This document shows positions 1 to 11,689 of a stretch of DNA of 64,000 nt, one piece after another; positions within the stretch are counted from its first letter, which is position 1; the number at the start of each line of letters is the position of its first letter. The DNA is from Sodiomyces alkalinus F11 (taxonomy: Eukaryota > Ascomycota > Sordariomycetes > Glomerellales > Plectosphaerellaceae). The stretch covers positions 1,853,691-1,917,690 of the forward strand of contig NW_021167082.1 of the NCBI RefSeq assembly GCF_003711515.1, in the 5' to 3' direction. Both the position numbers and the translations under genes were made by a program. Under the pieces are notes generated by a model. The model was given only the letters and a program-made list of their open reading frames with translations. It was not told where the DNA came from and made no database searches.

Positions 1-2390
1 TATAGACGCTAGGCTAAACCTTAACCCGAAGAAGTGCGAGTTTAGTATTAAAACGGTTAAATACCTAGGGTTTATCGTTACGGCGGAAAAAAGGGTATTT
101 TACGACCCTGAGAAACTAAAGGCTATTATAGAATAGAAAACGCTAGTCTCTACGACTAGAGTATGACGTTTCCTAGGGTTCGCTAACTTCTATAGGATAT
201 TTATCCGCGACTTCGTAGCTATTACGGCGCTACTTACGGCCCTAATAAAGAAGAACGCCCTGTTCTATTACGGCCCCTTATAAAAGGCAGCCTTTAAGAA
301 ACTAAAATAGAGGTTCTAGGAAGAGCCTTACCTTTAATAATAATAACCCGGAAGGAAGACCTAGCTAGAAATAAATTACTTAGGGTTCGCGTTAGGTAGT
401 ATATTCCTATAGGAAGACGAATAAGGACGTAGGTATATTATTATATACTACTCACGCCGACTTAACTACACCGAGTATAACTACCCGATTCACGATAAGG
501 AGATACTAGCGATTATAGACTACCTATAAGCTTAGAAAGCCGAGCTTATAGGTAGTAGCTGGTTTTAGATTTACTCCAATTATAAAGCGCTCGAATACTT
601 TATAATAAAAAGGGCCTTAACCGAGCGCTAGAGTCGCTAGGCTATTAAGCTCGCCTAATACGACTTTGTGTTAGAGTATAAGCGAGGGGCCGATAATATT
701 ATAGCCGATACGCTCTCGCGTTAAGAATAGGATATACCTAAGAATTCTTCCGATATCTAAGAGTAAGAGAGGTATATCTAGATAATCCCCAATATAGCTA
801 TCTCCCCCCGGGTATACCTAATAAGAGTAATATTACTAGAGCTAACTATAGTCTTCGAAGTAGACCCCGACCTATAGCGATTATAGGATAAAGCTAGGGC
901 TATCGATAAGTGTTATTAAAGTGCCTTTACCGTAATAGTAGCGGGGGAACGGAGTTTTCCCCCTAAGCTAAAGCTTAAAATATAGATTACCAAGTATAGA
1001 ATCCACTAAGGATAGCTAATATTTCGTCACTGCCTATAAGTGCTAGGGGATAGCGAAGACGGTGTTAGCCACCCGTTATAAGGCTATCTTATATAAGCGA
1101 TCTATAACTTAGTAATCGGTGGATACCTAAGCAGGGATAATACTATTACCCTAATCGCCCGCTAATTCTTTTAGCCCGGTATAAATCGAGATATTAGAAG
1201 GCTTATACAGAATTACGATATATACCGAGGTAGCTATGTATAAAGGGGTATAAAGAGAGGATTATTACGCTTACTCCTTATACTAAAGCGAATCTTTTAT
1301 AATATCGCGATAGACTTTATAATAGACTTATTACCTACCCGTAAGGGTAAGTATAAATACCTATAGGTGATTACCGACTAACTCTCGAAATCGGTAATAC
1401 TCGAAGCGATAGATACTATAGATACCAAAGCCTATACTAAACGGCTTTTACTATACTATTATAGGTTCTACTGAATACCGAAGTCTATCGTTAGTAATAA
1501 GGGGTTAAACTAGACTAGCCGCTTTTAGCGATACGTTTATAAACTCGCGGGTATTAAATAACGACTAAGCACCGTATACTACCCATAGACGGATAGAGGT
1601 CCTAAACGTATTAACTAGGAAGTTTAAGCCTACTTACGGGCGTATACCTATTACGCCTAAGATAATTAGAATATGCTATTACCGGTAGCGTAACTAGCCT
1701 TAAATAACCGGGTAAAATCGATAATCTAAATAAGCTCGTTTTTCTTATAACACGGGTACTACGCGAGTCCTCTCTAAGTTAATAAGACTATACCGACTAA
1801 TAGGCGTAAGGCTTCCGTGTAGGACTTATTCAGTCGCCTTAAGGAAGCCACCTAGTTCGTATAAGCCACGATAGCCGCTATATAACTACGCTAAGAGGAG
1901 TTAGTAAACCGTCGGCGTTACCCTACTAAAAGGTTCGAAAAGGACGACCTTATATAGCTAGATATCGGTAACTACTCTTCGCTATAGCGATTAAAAAACC
2001 TTACCTAGCTCTACTATAAGTATAAGATTATAAAGATTATTAACCCCTATATTATAGAACTAAATATTCCCTTATAGATCTATAACCGTTTCTATATAGA
2101 TCTCCTACAGCGAGCCGATTATAACCCCTTACTAGGGTAAGCGATATTAGACTCCTAGCTACCGCTAATCCGTAAAGGGCTAGATAGGGAGGAGGAATAG
2201 GTAGTAGAGGAAGTCCTTTACGCTTATACCCGAAGGCGAGGTCGCGGTAAGGTCCGCGAAGTATTAATATAATAGGAGGGCTATATAGAACTAACGTGGG
2301 AACCGCTTAAGAGCCTACGGGAGATATAAGCGCTTAACGAATTCGAGAGGAAGTATAGCCCAGTATAGTCGAATAATAGGCCCTTATAAT
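1..2390 (+). pseudogene. gypsy pol remnant (RT end, RNase H, integrase, chromodomain)
   Basis: The plus-strand conceptual translation gives the RT C-terminus (NLNPKKCEF, VKYLGF, FLGFANFYRIFIRDF) in the first 250 bases, RNase H around 350-720, and integrase around 1180-1900. The first integrase catalytic Asp is kept (AIDFI near 1310), while the second is Asn (IVSNKG near 1490). A chromodomain-like tail follows around 2200-2390 (RRRGRGKVREVLI, ALNEFERKY). In chromoviruses this domain binds modified histones and steers integration. Dozens of in-frame TAG/TAA replace CAG, CAA or TGG. The homologous gene in B confirms the frame. Confidence 0.88.
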
Positions 2391-2556
2391 AGTATATAAA
2401 AAAGACACGGGCGTGAAACAAAGCCGACGCGGCGGGGAGGAGGATAAGGACCGAAAGCGAAATCGTATTAGGGGCGTAGCCCCGCTCTACTTAATTTATA
2501 AGTAGCGAGAAATTAAGTAAAATACCGAAAATAACCTAAATAACTGAGGAGACCTA

Positions 2557-3815
2557 TTACTCTACCACTTCCCCCTCCTCCTTTAACTCCTCCTTTTACG
2601 AGGCTATACTATCCTCGGCAGCACCTACCTATAACTCCTCCGGAAAAGGAGCTACGGCGAGCGCGGCCTCGGGAGTAGCCCCCGGATTATTACCCGCGGT
2701 AAGGGGAGTCACGGCCACGTAGTGCTTATACACGCGGCGTACGGAGTAAGAGAGGTTACGAACCTCTTACGATATTATAGTAACGTCGTTATTCTTATCC
2801 TCTAGTTTTTACAATACTTCCTTAAGCGTCTTATCCACGCTACGTATAAAGGTAGCGATATTATTAAGGGCTTATACTATACTTACCTAGAACTCGGTAA
2901 TAGCGGACGGGGCGGTGGCGGATAACGGGGCGGCGCGGGTAAACGGGGCGGCGGCGGGAGCGGGAGTAGCGGCGGGAGCGGGAGCGGTAATAGGAGGGGC
3001 GGTAACGGGAGGGGAGGCGATAGCGGGAGTAGGGGACTATAACGGGCCGGCGACGTTTTTACCTAACTTAGCTAGGCCGAGGGCGACCTAAAACCGACCA
3101 TAAGTATCCTAGAACTAGCGGCGATTCTACACGGAAGAATTAGTATAAAGACTACTAAGCGAAGGGTAGGTATAAACTTATATCCTTATCGTTAGTATCC
3201 TTATCGTTAGTATCCTTATCGTTAGTATCCTTATTTATAAGACGAGCGGTATCCTATAAGGCGTTAACGGCGTTATAGGCGGCGGGCGGGAGCTATATTA
3301 CTCGTAAGTCGCGGTTATTATACGTATAACTAGCACGCCTACCTTAGAATACTTATAAGTACGGTATAAGTACTCGTAATATTTAGCGTCGGCCTTAGCC
3401 GCGCTAGGGCCCGACTAGTAGTAACACTTAACACTATATTCCTATTTATACTACTAAGTAGCACACTATACGTAGAGGGCGAGGCGATAAGGGCCTAGCG
3501 GGTTCTTAGGTACGCGTTATTTCTTAGCGGGGGGGGGGGGGGTTAGAGTCTACTTATCGTTAGTTACGGCCGACCTCGTAACCCATAATAATAAGGGCCG
3601 CGAAGTTATATCGTTATCACTATTACCCTTATAAGGGCGTTTACTAGGCGAGGCGAAATTAGATATCTACGGATAATTAGCTACGGCACGACACTATAGG
3701 TAAGCGGCGTGCTAACTTATACTAAGGAGGACGTGGGCAGCTTAAATAATAAGCTATTACTCGGCGACGTTAGTTATACTATTACCGGACCTATAAGGTA
3801 TCTTAGAGCTACTCA
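2557..3815 (-). pseudogene. antisense ORF of A1, unknown function
   Basis: This is a long degenerate reading frame opposite to pol, between the chromodomain and the 3' LTR. Read on the minus strand it has a stretch rich in Cys-derived Tyr (KYYEYLYRTYKYSKV, near 3342-3392) suggesting a lost zinc-binding cluster. A Pro/Ala-rich middle follows near 2900-3060, then a probable coiled coil (SVDKTLKEVL, KLEDKNNDVT), then an acidic C-terminus (KEELKEEGEVVE) and a stop at 2557. Copy B has the colinear frame at 20641-21910, so it belongs to the element. A run of 14 G at 3529-3542 disturbs the frame. No enzyme family was recognised; a nucleic-acid-binding or gag-like accessory protein is only a guess. 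Confidence 0.6.
3181..3235. repeat. 15-bp tandem repeat within the A1 antisense ORF
   Basis: The unit TATCCTTATCGTTAG begins at 3181, 3196 and 3211, with a partial fourth at 3226. Fifteen bases keep the antisense frame (a five-residue Asn-Asp-Lys-Asp-Thr repeat). Copy B has a single unit here, so the expansion is specific to A1. Confidence 0.9.
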
Positions 3816-3893
3816 CGATATAAAAACTAATAAAAACAATCGGAAAAATAGAAGCTATAGAAGAGGAAGAACATAGTAAAAAACGAAGAGTAG

Positions 3894-4416
3894 TGGGAGG
3901 TTTATTTTACTACCCTTCTTACGCCGTTTAGGTGGAAGGAATAACCCCCGGTTATATATTCGGCAGGCACGTTATTAATAATACGCACGTATACCGGCGA
4001 GGAACTCGCGATAGCACCGCTATATAAGACCCCCTTTATGCTATTTTAGCCCTAAAAGAATCTTAGCTGCCGCGGATTACCTCCTTTTAAAGAAGCCTTT
4101 AATAGAATCGAATAAAGGAGGTTATTTTCAGATTATACACGGTGTGGCCAGGGGCTATACAAGGTCACGACCGCACGACTACGATATAAGGGCGACCTCG
4201 CCGCCTCCGGCGGGGGGGGGGGAAATTACGGGCTATAGCCCGCGGAATAGTCCCCGGTAGTAGCCGGGACTAAAAAGCACGGACCTCTAGCGAGGCCCGT
4301 GCGATCCTATATATACTTAGCCGTCTACACACCGTGCAGACTTTTCCTTTCCTTCTTTCCTTCCTTAGTTCGAATAATCTATATTGTCGGCCTCAATACG
4401 TGAACAACTTTTAACA
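3894..4416 (+). repeat. 3' LTR of gypsy A1
   Basis: About 523 bp, matching the LTR of copy B (21990-22512) along its length at the same size. It starts TGGGAGG after a purine-rich tract and ends TTTTAACA. A third partial copy in reverse orientation lies at 9857-10047. It holds a TATATAAG-like box near 4020 and G-run 4211-4220. The left border is set by the TG and by equal length in B, so it may be a few bases off. Confidence 0.8.
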
Positions 4417-4559
4417 AGCCGTCACACTAACTCGGTAATAAATATATCGGCCTAATTAAGATAACGGTCCCGGTCTTAGTAACAGGTCTAGACCCGCCTA
4501 GGGCACTAGGAGGTATCTCTTAACCCTAACCGCCCGGTATAATACCGGCTAACCCGACT

Positions 4560-5714
4560 AATCCTAGCCTAATACCCGCTAAAGCGCCTCCTACGAAGAC
4601 TCCGGAGTAGCCGAAGGTAAAACCGAAGGTCGCCCCGCCGAAATCGAAACGGTAATAAAACCCTCCCCCCGCTAGCTAATAGGATTAGACTATTATAATA
4701 AAGGGGAAAAAGAAAAAGAATAACGTAACGCCCCCGGGACCTCCCGGGGAATATATACCGAGGAAAGATAACAGGGTCTTTATCCGATTTCTAGATAACG
4801 TGCTAACCTATCTAGAGAAGCGAGAGGCTATAGCGATCCTATAATAGGCGATCACGGATACCGGTAAAGTCGATAACTAAGATATTCTTATCGTTAAACG
4901 GACCCGTACCGGTGCGGCTATCTACCCTAAGAACGCGGTGGCTAGGAAGAAGATCCTAGATACTAGGGAGGATATACACAACGTGACGGGGGCTCTTTAT
5001 ATTTAAGGGGCAGAGATATAGTATACCTACGTGGTTTACGAGGTGGTTAACTATATCGATAATCTTATAGTGATAGAGTCTATAATAGAGGCCGAAACCT
5101 TTAAAAGAACCGGATTAAAACCGGTTCGCGTTTATAGATATAAGAAACGATAGACTAATAACCAGGAACTCTTAAGTTAGACAGTCTCCTTCTAAACGGA
5201 ACTAAGGCGTTATTTCCGCCTTTTTAAAGATATTACTATAAATAAAACCCTATAAAGCTAAACGCCCGATATTTAGTATAGGAAGTGCTAGGGATATTAC
5301 CCCCGGTATACCTATAACGTCGGAAGTAAATATAGAGATTACGGCTCCCCCCTAATAAAGGGATATATTCACGATGTACGTTATATTAACTATTACGGAC
5401 CCTATACCGCGAATACTCCGAAATACTTGGCTTATCTAAGGAGGGTAAATAATAAGATTATTCCTCCTGTAAAAGCTAAACTTAGAAAGATTAGGGCGGA
5501 GGGTATAGCCCTCCGCGCTAGGCTATGGAATCCGGAGAAGCCTGCTCCTAAGGGCGAAGTAATGTCCGACTAGGAGATATAGTACGCCCCTAACTCTAGC
5601 CCCGGCGCTACCGAAACTAAGGGGACTATCTCCGACGCCGGTAAAACCGGCGTTAATAATAGCGGAGAGACTTAGAACGGAGTCGATATAGAGGTCGATA
5701 TAACCGAGTCTTAA
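4560..5714 (+). pseudogene. LINE L1 ORF1 (gag-like)
   Basis: Plus-strand remnant. Near 5275-5400 it reads as tandem zinc-knuckle relics where Cys/His have become Tyr (GYYPRYTYNVGSKYRDYG, then YINYYGPY). A fairly open Ala/Lys/Glu-rich C-terminus runs to a TAA at about 5714 (VDIEVDITES). The family product coats LINE RNA. The start is uncertain. The minus-strand frame across 5523-5720 is a shadow of this gene. Confidence 0.65.
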
Positions 5715-5989
5715 ACCCACTAACCTAAGACCCCGAAAAGGGGGAGAGATAATAGAATACTAATACCTATACCTATAGTCGCGAAGAAACCTATAACGAT
5801 ACGATTCTAGCTAAGGTAAGCTAATATCCGACTAGGCCCCTCTTAACCGGACCCCTTTCTAAATAGGCTTATCCTATAAGAGCTTTATACTAGCCGTGAA
5901 CCCTAATAATCCTTATAAAAGAATATAGTAAGAATAGATAAAGGGGCTACCGGGGGGCCTAAGGACCCCGGAAGGATTTTACCTATATT

Positions 5990-8440
5990 TAATAGAATAT
6001 AGATAAGAACCACGGCCTACTAAAACCAGCGCTCGCTATCGCCTAGGAACGTAAACTAGACGTGTTAATATACTAAGAGCCGCTAAAAGAGGAGGTAAGG
6101 CTCCGAACCTTAACAAACCTTCCCCGCTATAACAAATACTTGCCTATATAGGTATAGCCTAACCTAGGCGATGAACCACGGGTTATTACCTACGTAAAAG
6201 ACGACCTTAGCTCCTAATAGCTTGAATCCCCCGTGCCCAGATCTAAGGACCTACTCCTAGTTCGAGTTAACAGGATAAGCTTTCTTAATTTTTACCGGGG
6301 TATGTTAGCGGAGGCAGATATCTAGGATACCCTAATAGGCGCCTAATAAACACCGCCACCGAACATCATTATTGGTAAAGACTTTAATGCCCGGTTTAAG
6401 AACTGGGAACTAGGAGTCTTATAGATAACAGATAAAGGCGATAAGATTATAGCGTATATAGCCTATCACGGGCTCCTCTTATATAATATGCCAGGGGAAA
6501 GGATATATAGCCAGGGCGGAGTTTATACTATTATCGACTTAGCCTTCTCTATAGCCTCCCTTACTAATATTAGGGCCACGGTAATAGTAGGTACCCCGGC
6601 ATATTACTACCCACTATTAAGAAAAGTCAGTATAGCGTATATCGCTCTTAAGAACGCTATTACTAGGCCTAACCGCTTTAAAATCCCCGCGGATAAGGAG
6701 AAAAAGGCCGCGATATAGAAAGAAGTCGTAAAGAATCTATAACTCTTTACACGACCCCTAAACTAAGACCCTAACTTTATCGACTAATAGGCATAGTAAC
6801 TAATCGACGCTATAATATAACTGTTACGCCGGTTTGGGATAAAATACTAGGGCCTATCTAGTAATAGGAAACTATAGTAGAATAACGAATATAAGGAGGC
6901 TTACTAGGGGGCTATCCGCCGTAGATATTATAACTAAAACGATACCGAAGCACGCGAGACCTTTTAGAAGGTTATAAAACGAGTTAGCCAGGAATACTAG
7001 AATAAAAGGATCGGAGATATAAAGAGTATAGATAAGTTATATAAGATTATCGGCTAGTATAAACTAGGAGACGGCCTCGTAACCCGTCCGAATTTCTATA
7101 ACGGTTAAGAATACTTCAAAGACGCGTAGAAGGGTAAACTGCTATAATAAACAAAACTCGCGAAGAAGCTAGAGGTGCCGGATCTAGAGGACCTATGGAA
7201 TCACCTATTAGAGTCCCCTAACCACTGTATATCGGAAGATAGCCCAATCATAAGGGATAAGACTAGATATTACACGATAGATATTAATATAACGGCTCCC
7301 AGAGGAGATAACGTTAGCGTACCGCTCCTACGACTAGTATAGCCCTATATCGAAAAAGAAGTCACGGAAGTCTTTAAGGTATATAGGACTATAGGCTACT
7401 ACCTACGACCGTTCTGAAAAGGGGATATAGTAATAATTAATAAGCCCGGTAAGGATACCGGAACTATAGCCGGCTATAGGCCGATTTAGCTATTTAGCGT
7501 GCTAGGTAAGGGCCTAGAATATATTATAGCATGCCGAATCGCCTTCTAAGCTATAGCCGCCAGAATGCTAAACCCGTAGTATATCGGAGCGCTACTAAGC
7601 TAATTCATAATCGATCTGGCGGTAATTCGTATATATAAGGTTAAGATATAGCTAGTATAGGCGAAGTAGTTATCACTATTACTAATAATATAAGAGGAGT
7701 GTTTGACTTAGTTCTATATAGATAGTTTATATACAGGCTTCGAAAATAAGGGTAGGACCTAGCCACGGTAAAATAGTAGGAGAGTTTCGCCTTATAAAGA
7801 AGCGCTCGCGTAGTCTTCAGGGCTTCCTGCCTATACGAGTATACCTCGCTAAACCCCGTAGGACTCCTATAGGGCTCGCTAGCCTCCCCGATTAGCTATA
7901 CCCTTAGTACCGCAGAAATACACCGTCTACCTAATATGGGGAACCGGTTTAGATACATAGATAACTCCTATATTATCACGGCCTATACGGACCTTAATAA
8001 GGCGGTGAAATCGGCGACCGAATACTAGAATAAAAGCTTTAATAGTGTAAAGATAACGGGGTTAAGCTAGACCTTAGTAAGGCCGAGGCCTAACTCTTTT
8101 CCCGGTAAAAGATCCTGGAAGTAACCGGCCCTGATAATATAGCTTAGTATTTATATAGATAGGCGACTTAAATTCGAGGCCTATATAAAGACGTAGGCGA
8201 AGAAAGGACTTAAAGTCGCTAACTATATTCGAGGACTCGCTAAAGCCTTATTCGGACCGAACTCTGCCCTATTACGTAAGGCTGCATTAGTCTATATCCC
8301 CACTATTACCCACCAGGCGGCGGAGATCTAGTAGGAGGGTTAAAGAGCCTTAGCCTAGGTTATACTTATATAAGTAGTAAGAAATAGGATTAGTCGCCCT
8401 CCGGATATCTCCCTAGAATGAGGACTATAAAACGCGTATA
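5990..8440 (+). pseudogene. LINE L1 ORF2 (endonuclease and reverse transcriptase)
   Basis: The AP endonuclease starts near 6000 (a KLDVLIYWEP-like motif). It continues through IIGKDFNARF near 6370 and a typical EN end at 6488-6718 (YTIIDLAFSIAS), the longest open stretch. RT follows with GYRPIWLFSVLGKGLE near 7470 and YIDNSYIIT near 7960, where the second catalytic Asp of the YxDD box is Asn. The C-terminal region ends near 8440. The role would be target-primed reverse transcription at a nicked site. Many TAG/TAA codons make it non-functional. Confidence 0.75.
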
Positions 8441-8449
8441 GATAACTTT

Positions 8450-8853
8450 TAGTAACTGTGGACAAGCGGAAGGGACGAAAGTCACGAAAAGCAGTGAAAA
8501 AAACAATAGATAGTAACAATGGGATTGTAAGGTAGGATTTCTGCGCGCGTATAGATCGAGAAAAGCGATTTAGAAGAAGAACAAAGAAAGGAAGAACCGA
8601 ACCGAGGCAACGGGTTAATATCCTTTATTCTTTCTTTCTTTATAAAGAGATCGATATCGTAATAATATCGTAATCGTTTATCTAAGATCGATATCGTAAT
8701 AATATCGTAATCGTTTATCTAAGATCGATATCGTAATAATATCGTAATTCTTTTTCTGACTCGAAAGAGAACGGTCTAGGCCTACGGGGAAGATATCCTT
8801 TATTCGAGTACAAAGAATATACTCGAAGGATATTATTAGTAATAATATCAATA
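8450..8853 (-). repeat. probable 3' LTR of Copia remnant G
   Basis: On the minus strand a run of seven G (8854-8860 on top) looks like a polypurine tract next to an LTR start (TATTGATATTATTAC, presumably from TG). The region holds an inverted repeat (ACTCGAA with its complement, near 8795-8830) and the tandem repeat at 8649-8746. The far end near 8450-8520 is undefined, and its first about 150 bases keep more CpA than the surroundings. No partner LTR is in the window. Confidence 0.4.
8649..8746. repeat. 37-bp tandem repeat
   Basis: Units beginning GATCGATATCGTAATAATAT start at 8649, 8686 and 8723; the third is partial. Each unit contains ATCGATAT and two ATATCGTAAT words. It probably lies within an LTR and could act as an enhancer-like array, which is inference. 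Confidence 0.92.
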
Positions 8854-9018
8854 CCCCCCCGTAAGCTGGTTCTTATGTAAGAAGGAGCAGCTTGAATCGA
8901 GTATGTATATTATATAGTTATAGCGCAGAAACCCTATTTAACTAACTAGGACTAATTACAAGACGAGAAATTAAAATAAAATCTCGACGGGAAAATTTAG
9001 AAAACCTTTTTTATAGTA

Positions 9019-9130
9019 CTAGGAAAACCCGTAGGTAAAACCCTAGTTATATTATCTTAGGAAAATCCGTAAGTAAAAAACCTAAGTATTTATATCTAGG
9101 AAAATCCGAAGATAAAAAACCTAGTTATAG
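9019..9130. repeat. three imperfect tandem units of about 37-40 bp
   Basis: Units starting CTAGGAAAACCCGTAGGTAA, CTTAGGAAAATCCGTAAGTA and CTAGGAAAATCCGAAGATAA begin at 9019, 9056 and 9096. They lie between the Copia stop and the putative polypurine tract of remnant G. Each unit starts and ends with a CCTAG-type word. Confidence 0.85.
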
Positions 9131-9132
9131 AC

Positions 9133-9856
9133 CTTAGTATTTTAATTGTTGAATTCGGGTATAAGGTGGTATATCGTAGTCAGGCAACGTATCGTTTTTA
9201 TAGCCTAAATTCATATAACTGCATAGCGTATTATATAGGTCTTTAGGTAGACCTTTAGTTATTATATCGGCTATATTAAATTTAGTATTTATATAAACGA
9301 CCTTTATTTTATTATTTTACAGCTGTCATCTGCAGTAGTGATACTAACGGTCTATATACTTTACACGTTTATAAAATTCAGGATTTTCACGAAGCTTCTT
9401 TACGCTTTCGCTATCTATTAATATAGTAGGAATCGGTATATTATTATTATTATTACTGTTATTATACAAACCAAAGTTTATATTAGTAAATAACCTAAGG
9501 TTATTTATTAGGCCTATATATATATTATATATATAGATTCCTTCTTTAGAAGCTTCGGTTAAGGACATATATTCTGCTTCTATTATTTATAAAGCAACGA
9601 CTTTGTATTTAGTTAAAGTCCAGCTTATTAAATTATTTACACCTATATAGTAGATATAGCCTGACGTAGAAGTCCTGTCTAGAAAAAGGGCTATATCTAG
9701 TAGTACTATAAAAGTAAGAAGGTTATAGTAGCCCGAATATCCCCTTAAAAGGAGGAATCCAAAAATATTCCCGAAAATATTAAAGACTCGGAAAAAGAGT
9801 AGCTTTAGTACGAAATCGGGTACCGGAGCTAATAGCACGAGAGTAATATAACGGCT
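9133..9856 (-). pseudogene. Copia pol C-terminus (RNase H), remnant G
   Basis: The minus-strand translation gives the Copia RNase H end: LDRTSTSGYIYYIG, NNLISWT, VVAL, EAEYMSLTEASKEG, IPTILIDSESVKKL and ADIITKGLP, ending near 9133. Two open pieces, 9587-9862 and 9344-9568, are genuine fragments of it joined by a single in-frame stop region. The upstream part is cut off at 9857 by an A-family LTR. It is a different Copia lineage from A-cop and H. Confidence 0.82.
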
Positions 9857-10047
9857 TGTCAAAAGTTATTTACGTATTAAGGCCGAAAATATAGTTTATT
9901 CGAACTAAGGAAGGAAAGAAGGAAAGGAAAAGTCTACGTGGTATATAGGCAGCTAAGTACGTATAAGATCGCACGGGCCTTACTAGAGGGTCCGTGCTTC
10001 TTAGTCTCGGCCACTACTAGGGACTATTCTATAGGCTATAGCCCGTA
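9857..10047 (-). repeat. truncated A-family gypsy LTR
   Basis: It starts TGTCAAAAG and matches the reverse complement of the last about 190 bases of the A1 LTR (4416 back to about 4240), including the GCACGG hairpin region. The match stops near 10047, where LINE L2 begins, and the rest of the LTR was not found. Its terminal sequence is less mutated (TTTTGACA) than in A1 (TTTTAACA) or B (TTTTAATA). Confidence 0.8.
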
Positions 10048-10359
10048 ATAAGTAACACGAGCACCTTTTATAAGTACTCGAACTTTCGACACGCCTATTA
10101 ACCACGGGCGCGTAATAGGAGTAAAATCGATAAAACTACTAAGACGGAGATTATAACCACCGCCTCCCTCCTAGGATACTATTATAGCAGCACCGTAATA
10201 CCGGCGCTATAGTATAGCTGGAAGACACGTAGGATAGCGTTATCCTGACCTCGACCACGTAGAATTCGTAATAAACCCACTTTTCGTAATATAAGGGTTC
10301 CCCCCCTCGCCTATAACGGGACGTAGCGCGGAACCGATATAAGACCGAAAGGGGATTAC

Positions 10360-11560
10360 CGTGCCCCCCGGAACTAAGAGTAATTAAGATTAAGGCAGAA
10401 GTTTAGGCCTTACTAGCTAATAGGAACACGATTAAGTAGGTTATAGAGCTAGTAAAGAAACTAATCACTATACGTAGTACCTATAAGAACGCCGGTATAA
10501 TACCGCTAATATACCTACACGCTACTATTCGCTATATTATCCGAGAAGAACTCCGAAAAGGAATAAGCGGTATAAAAGAGACCTGGGCTAATATTATAGC
10601 CTAGGCTCCCGTGGCGGCACCGCTACGGGACCCCGCCCCCCTTAAAGTAATCCCCGCTAGGTATTACCGGGAACTAATTATCCGCTAAGGAACCCTCCTT
10701 AAAGACTAGCCCCTTAAAGCTAGGACCCTAAAAGACATTATCTAAGCTATAAACGCCACGACTACCTAATACGATACCGTAACGGTATAGAAGCTACTAA
10801 GCGGAGATATTTACCTTACTTTTACTAAAGGGGTATAATAGTAGGCTACCTATAAGGAATAATAGATTAAAAAGGCCTTTAGTAAAGGAGCTACCCTAGC
10901 TATATATACCTACCCTACGCTAGCTAAGGCTATCCCTTAGGAGGTCCTTAACGCCCTATCCGAATAAGACCTGCTAGTATCCTCATAAGATACGAACTCT
11001 AAGGTAAAAATTATCCGAGTATAATAACGGGTACCCCGCCACGGTACTAGTAGGGTAGCCCTTCTCCTTATCGAATCGGCTTCGCTAAAAGGGGTAGTAA
11101 GCCTTATCCGGAATACCCTCCTTTTTAAGGGGGGTAGTTATATCTATAAGCTATACGATCCTAACCTTAGCCCCTTAAAGTGCTATAAGTACTTATACTT
11201 TGGCTACCGGGCGAATAGCTACTCTATAACGGAGAGGGTATACTATTACTATGCTAAGCCTAAATCGGCGTACTTATAGGGCTTAGGATACTATAAAGCT
11301 ATAACGCTTAGGCGCCCCCGCCGCTATACCGCCTATACTAAAGATTATAATACCTTTAATATTTTATACTAATTACTAAAGAAAGAGACTAAGAAGACCC
11401 GTAAAGCGTATAAGTACCGAGCTAGGGACTTTAATAGTACCTACTAAACCGAAGCGGTATACCCGTGGTAGCCGTAGATTTTCCCCCCGATTATTATCGC
11501 CTAGGACTAGGACCGCCCCCTCTATAAGGGTAGGGGTCGGCCCCTGAAAAGGACTAAAGG
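10360..11560 (+). pseudogene. LINE L2 ORF1 (gag-like, zinc knuckle)
   Basis: A degenerate plus-strand frame with a helical N-terminal part (LLANRNTI, VIELVKKLITIR near 10400-10480). A CCHC zinc knuckle near 11180-11225 reads CYKYLYFGYRANSY: the spacing C-x2-C-x4-H-x4-C is exact, but three ligands are Tyr. A second Tyr-rich knuckle relic follows. A basic tail continues to about 11470-11560. The family role is RNA packaging. Confidence 0.7.
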
Positions 11561-11689
11561 ATAGGAGGGCTCCCCGATACTAGGCCTAATAAACCCCTAT
11601 ATAGTCTCCCGCGGGGCCGGTAAGGCACTATAGTAGGAACCCTAGAGCTAGATCCCGGTTATACCAGGTATATTATCTTAACCCCCCCC

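Larger units (their letters stand above)
1..4416 (+). mobile_element. Ty3/gypsy retrotransposon A1, 3' part
   Basis: The element enters from the left window edge within reverse transcriptase and ends at a 3' LTR. Order: RT end, RNase H, integrase, chromodomain-like tail, an antisense ORF, then LTR. A second copy of the family (B) lies at 16986-22512 with the same order and an LTR of the same length. The 5' half and 5' LTR lie outside the window. Stop codons at Gln and Trp positions throughout mark it as dead and RIP-mutated. Confidence 0.88.
4430..8445 (+). mobile_element. LINE L1 (Tad/I-like non-LTR retrotransposon)
   Basis: It has two plus-strand degenerate ORFs: a gag-like ORF1 with zinc-knuckle remnants, then an ORF2 with AP-type endonuclease and reverse transcriptase. 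No LTRs flank it. It begins almost directly at the A1 LTR end. No clear poly-A tail is visible at the 3' end. It is distinct in sequence from LINE L2. Confidence 0.8.

Noticed and set aside
5523..5720. Minus-strand open frame of 65 codons
   Set aside because: Lies opposite the C-terminus of LINE L1 ORF1, which has the recognisable zinc-knuckle context; a shadow frame.
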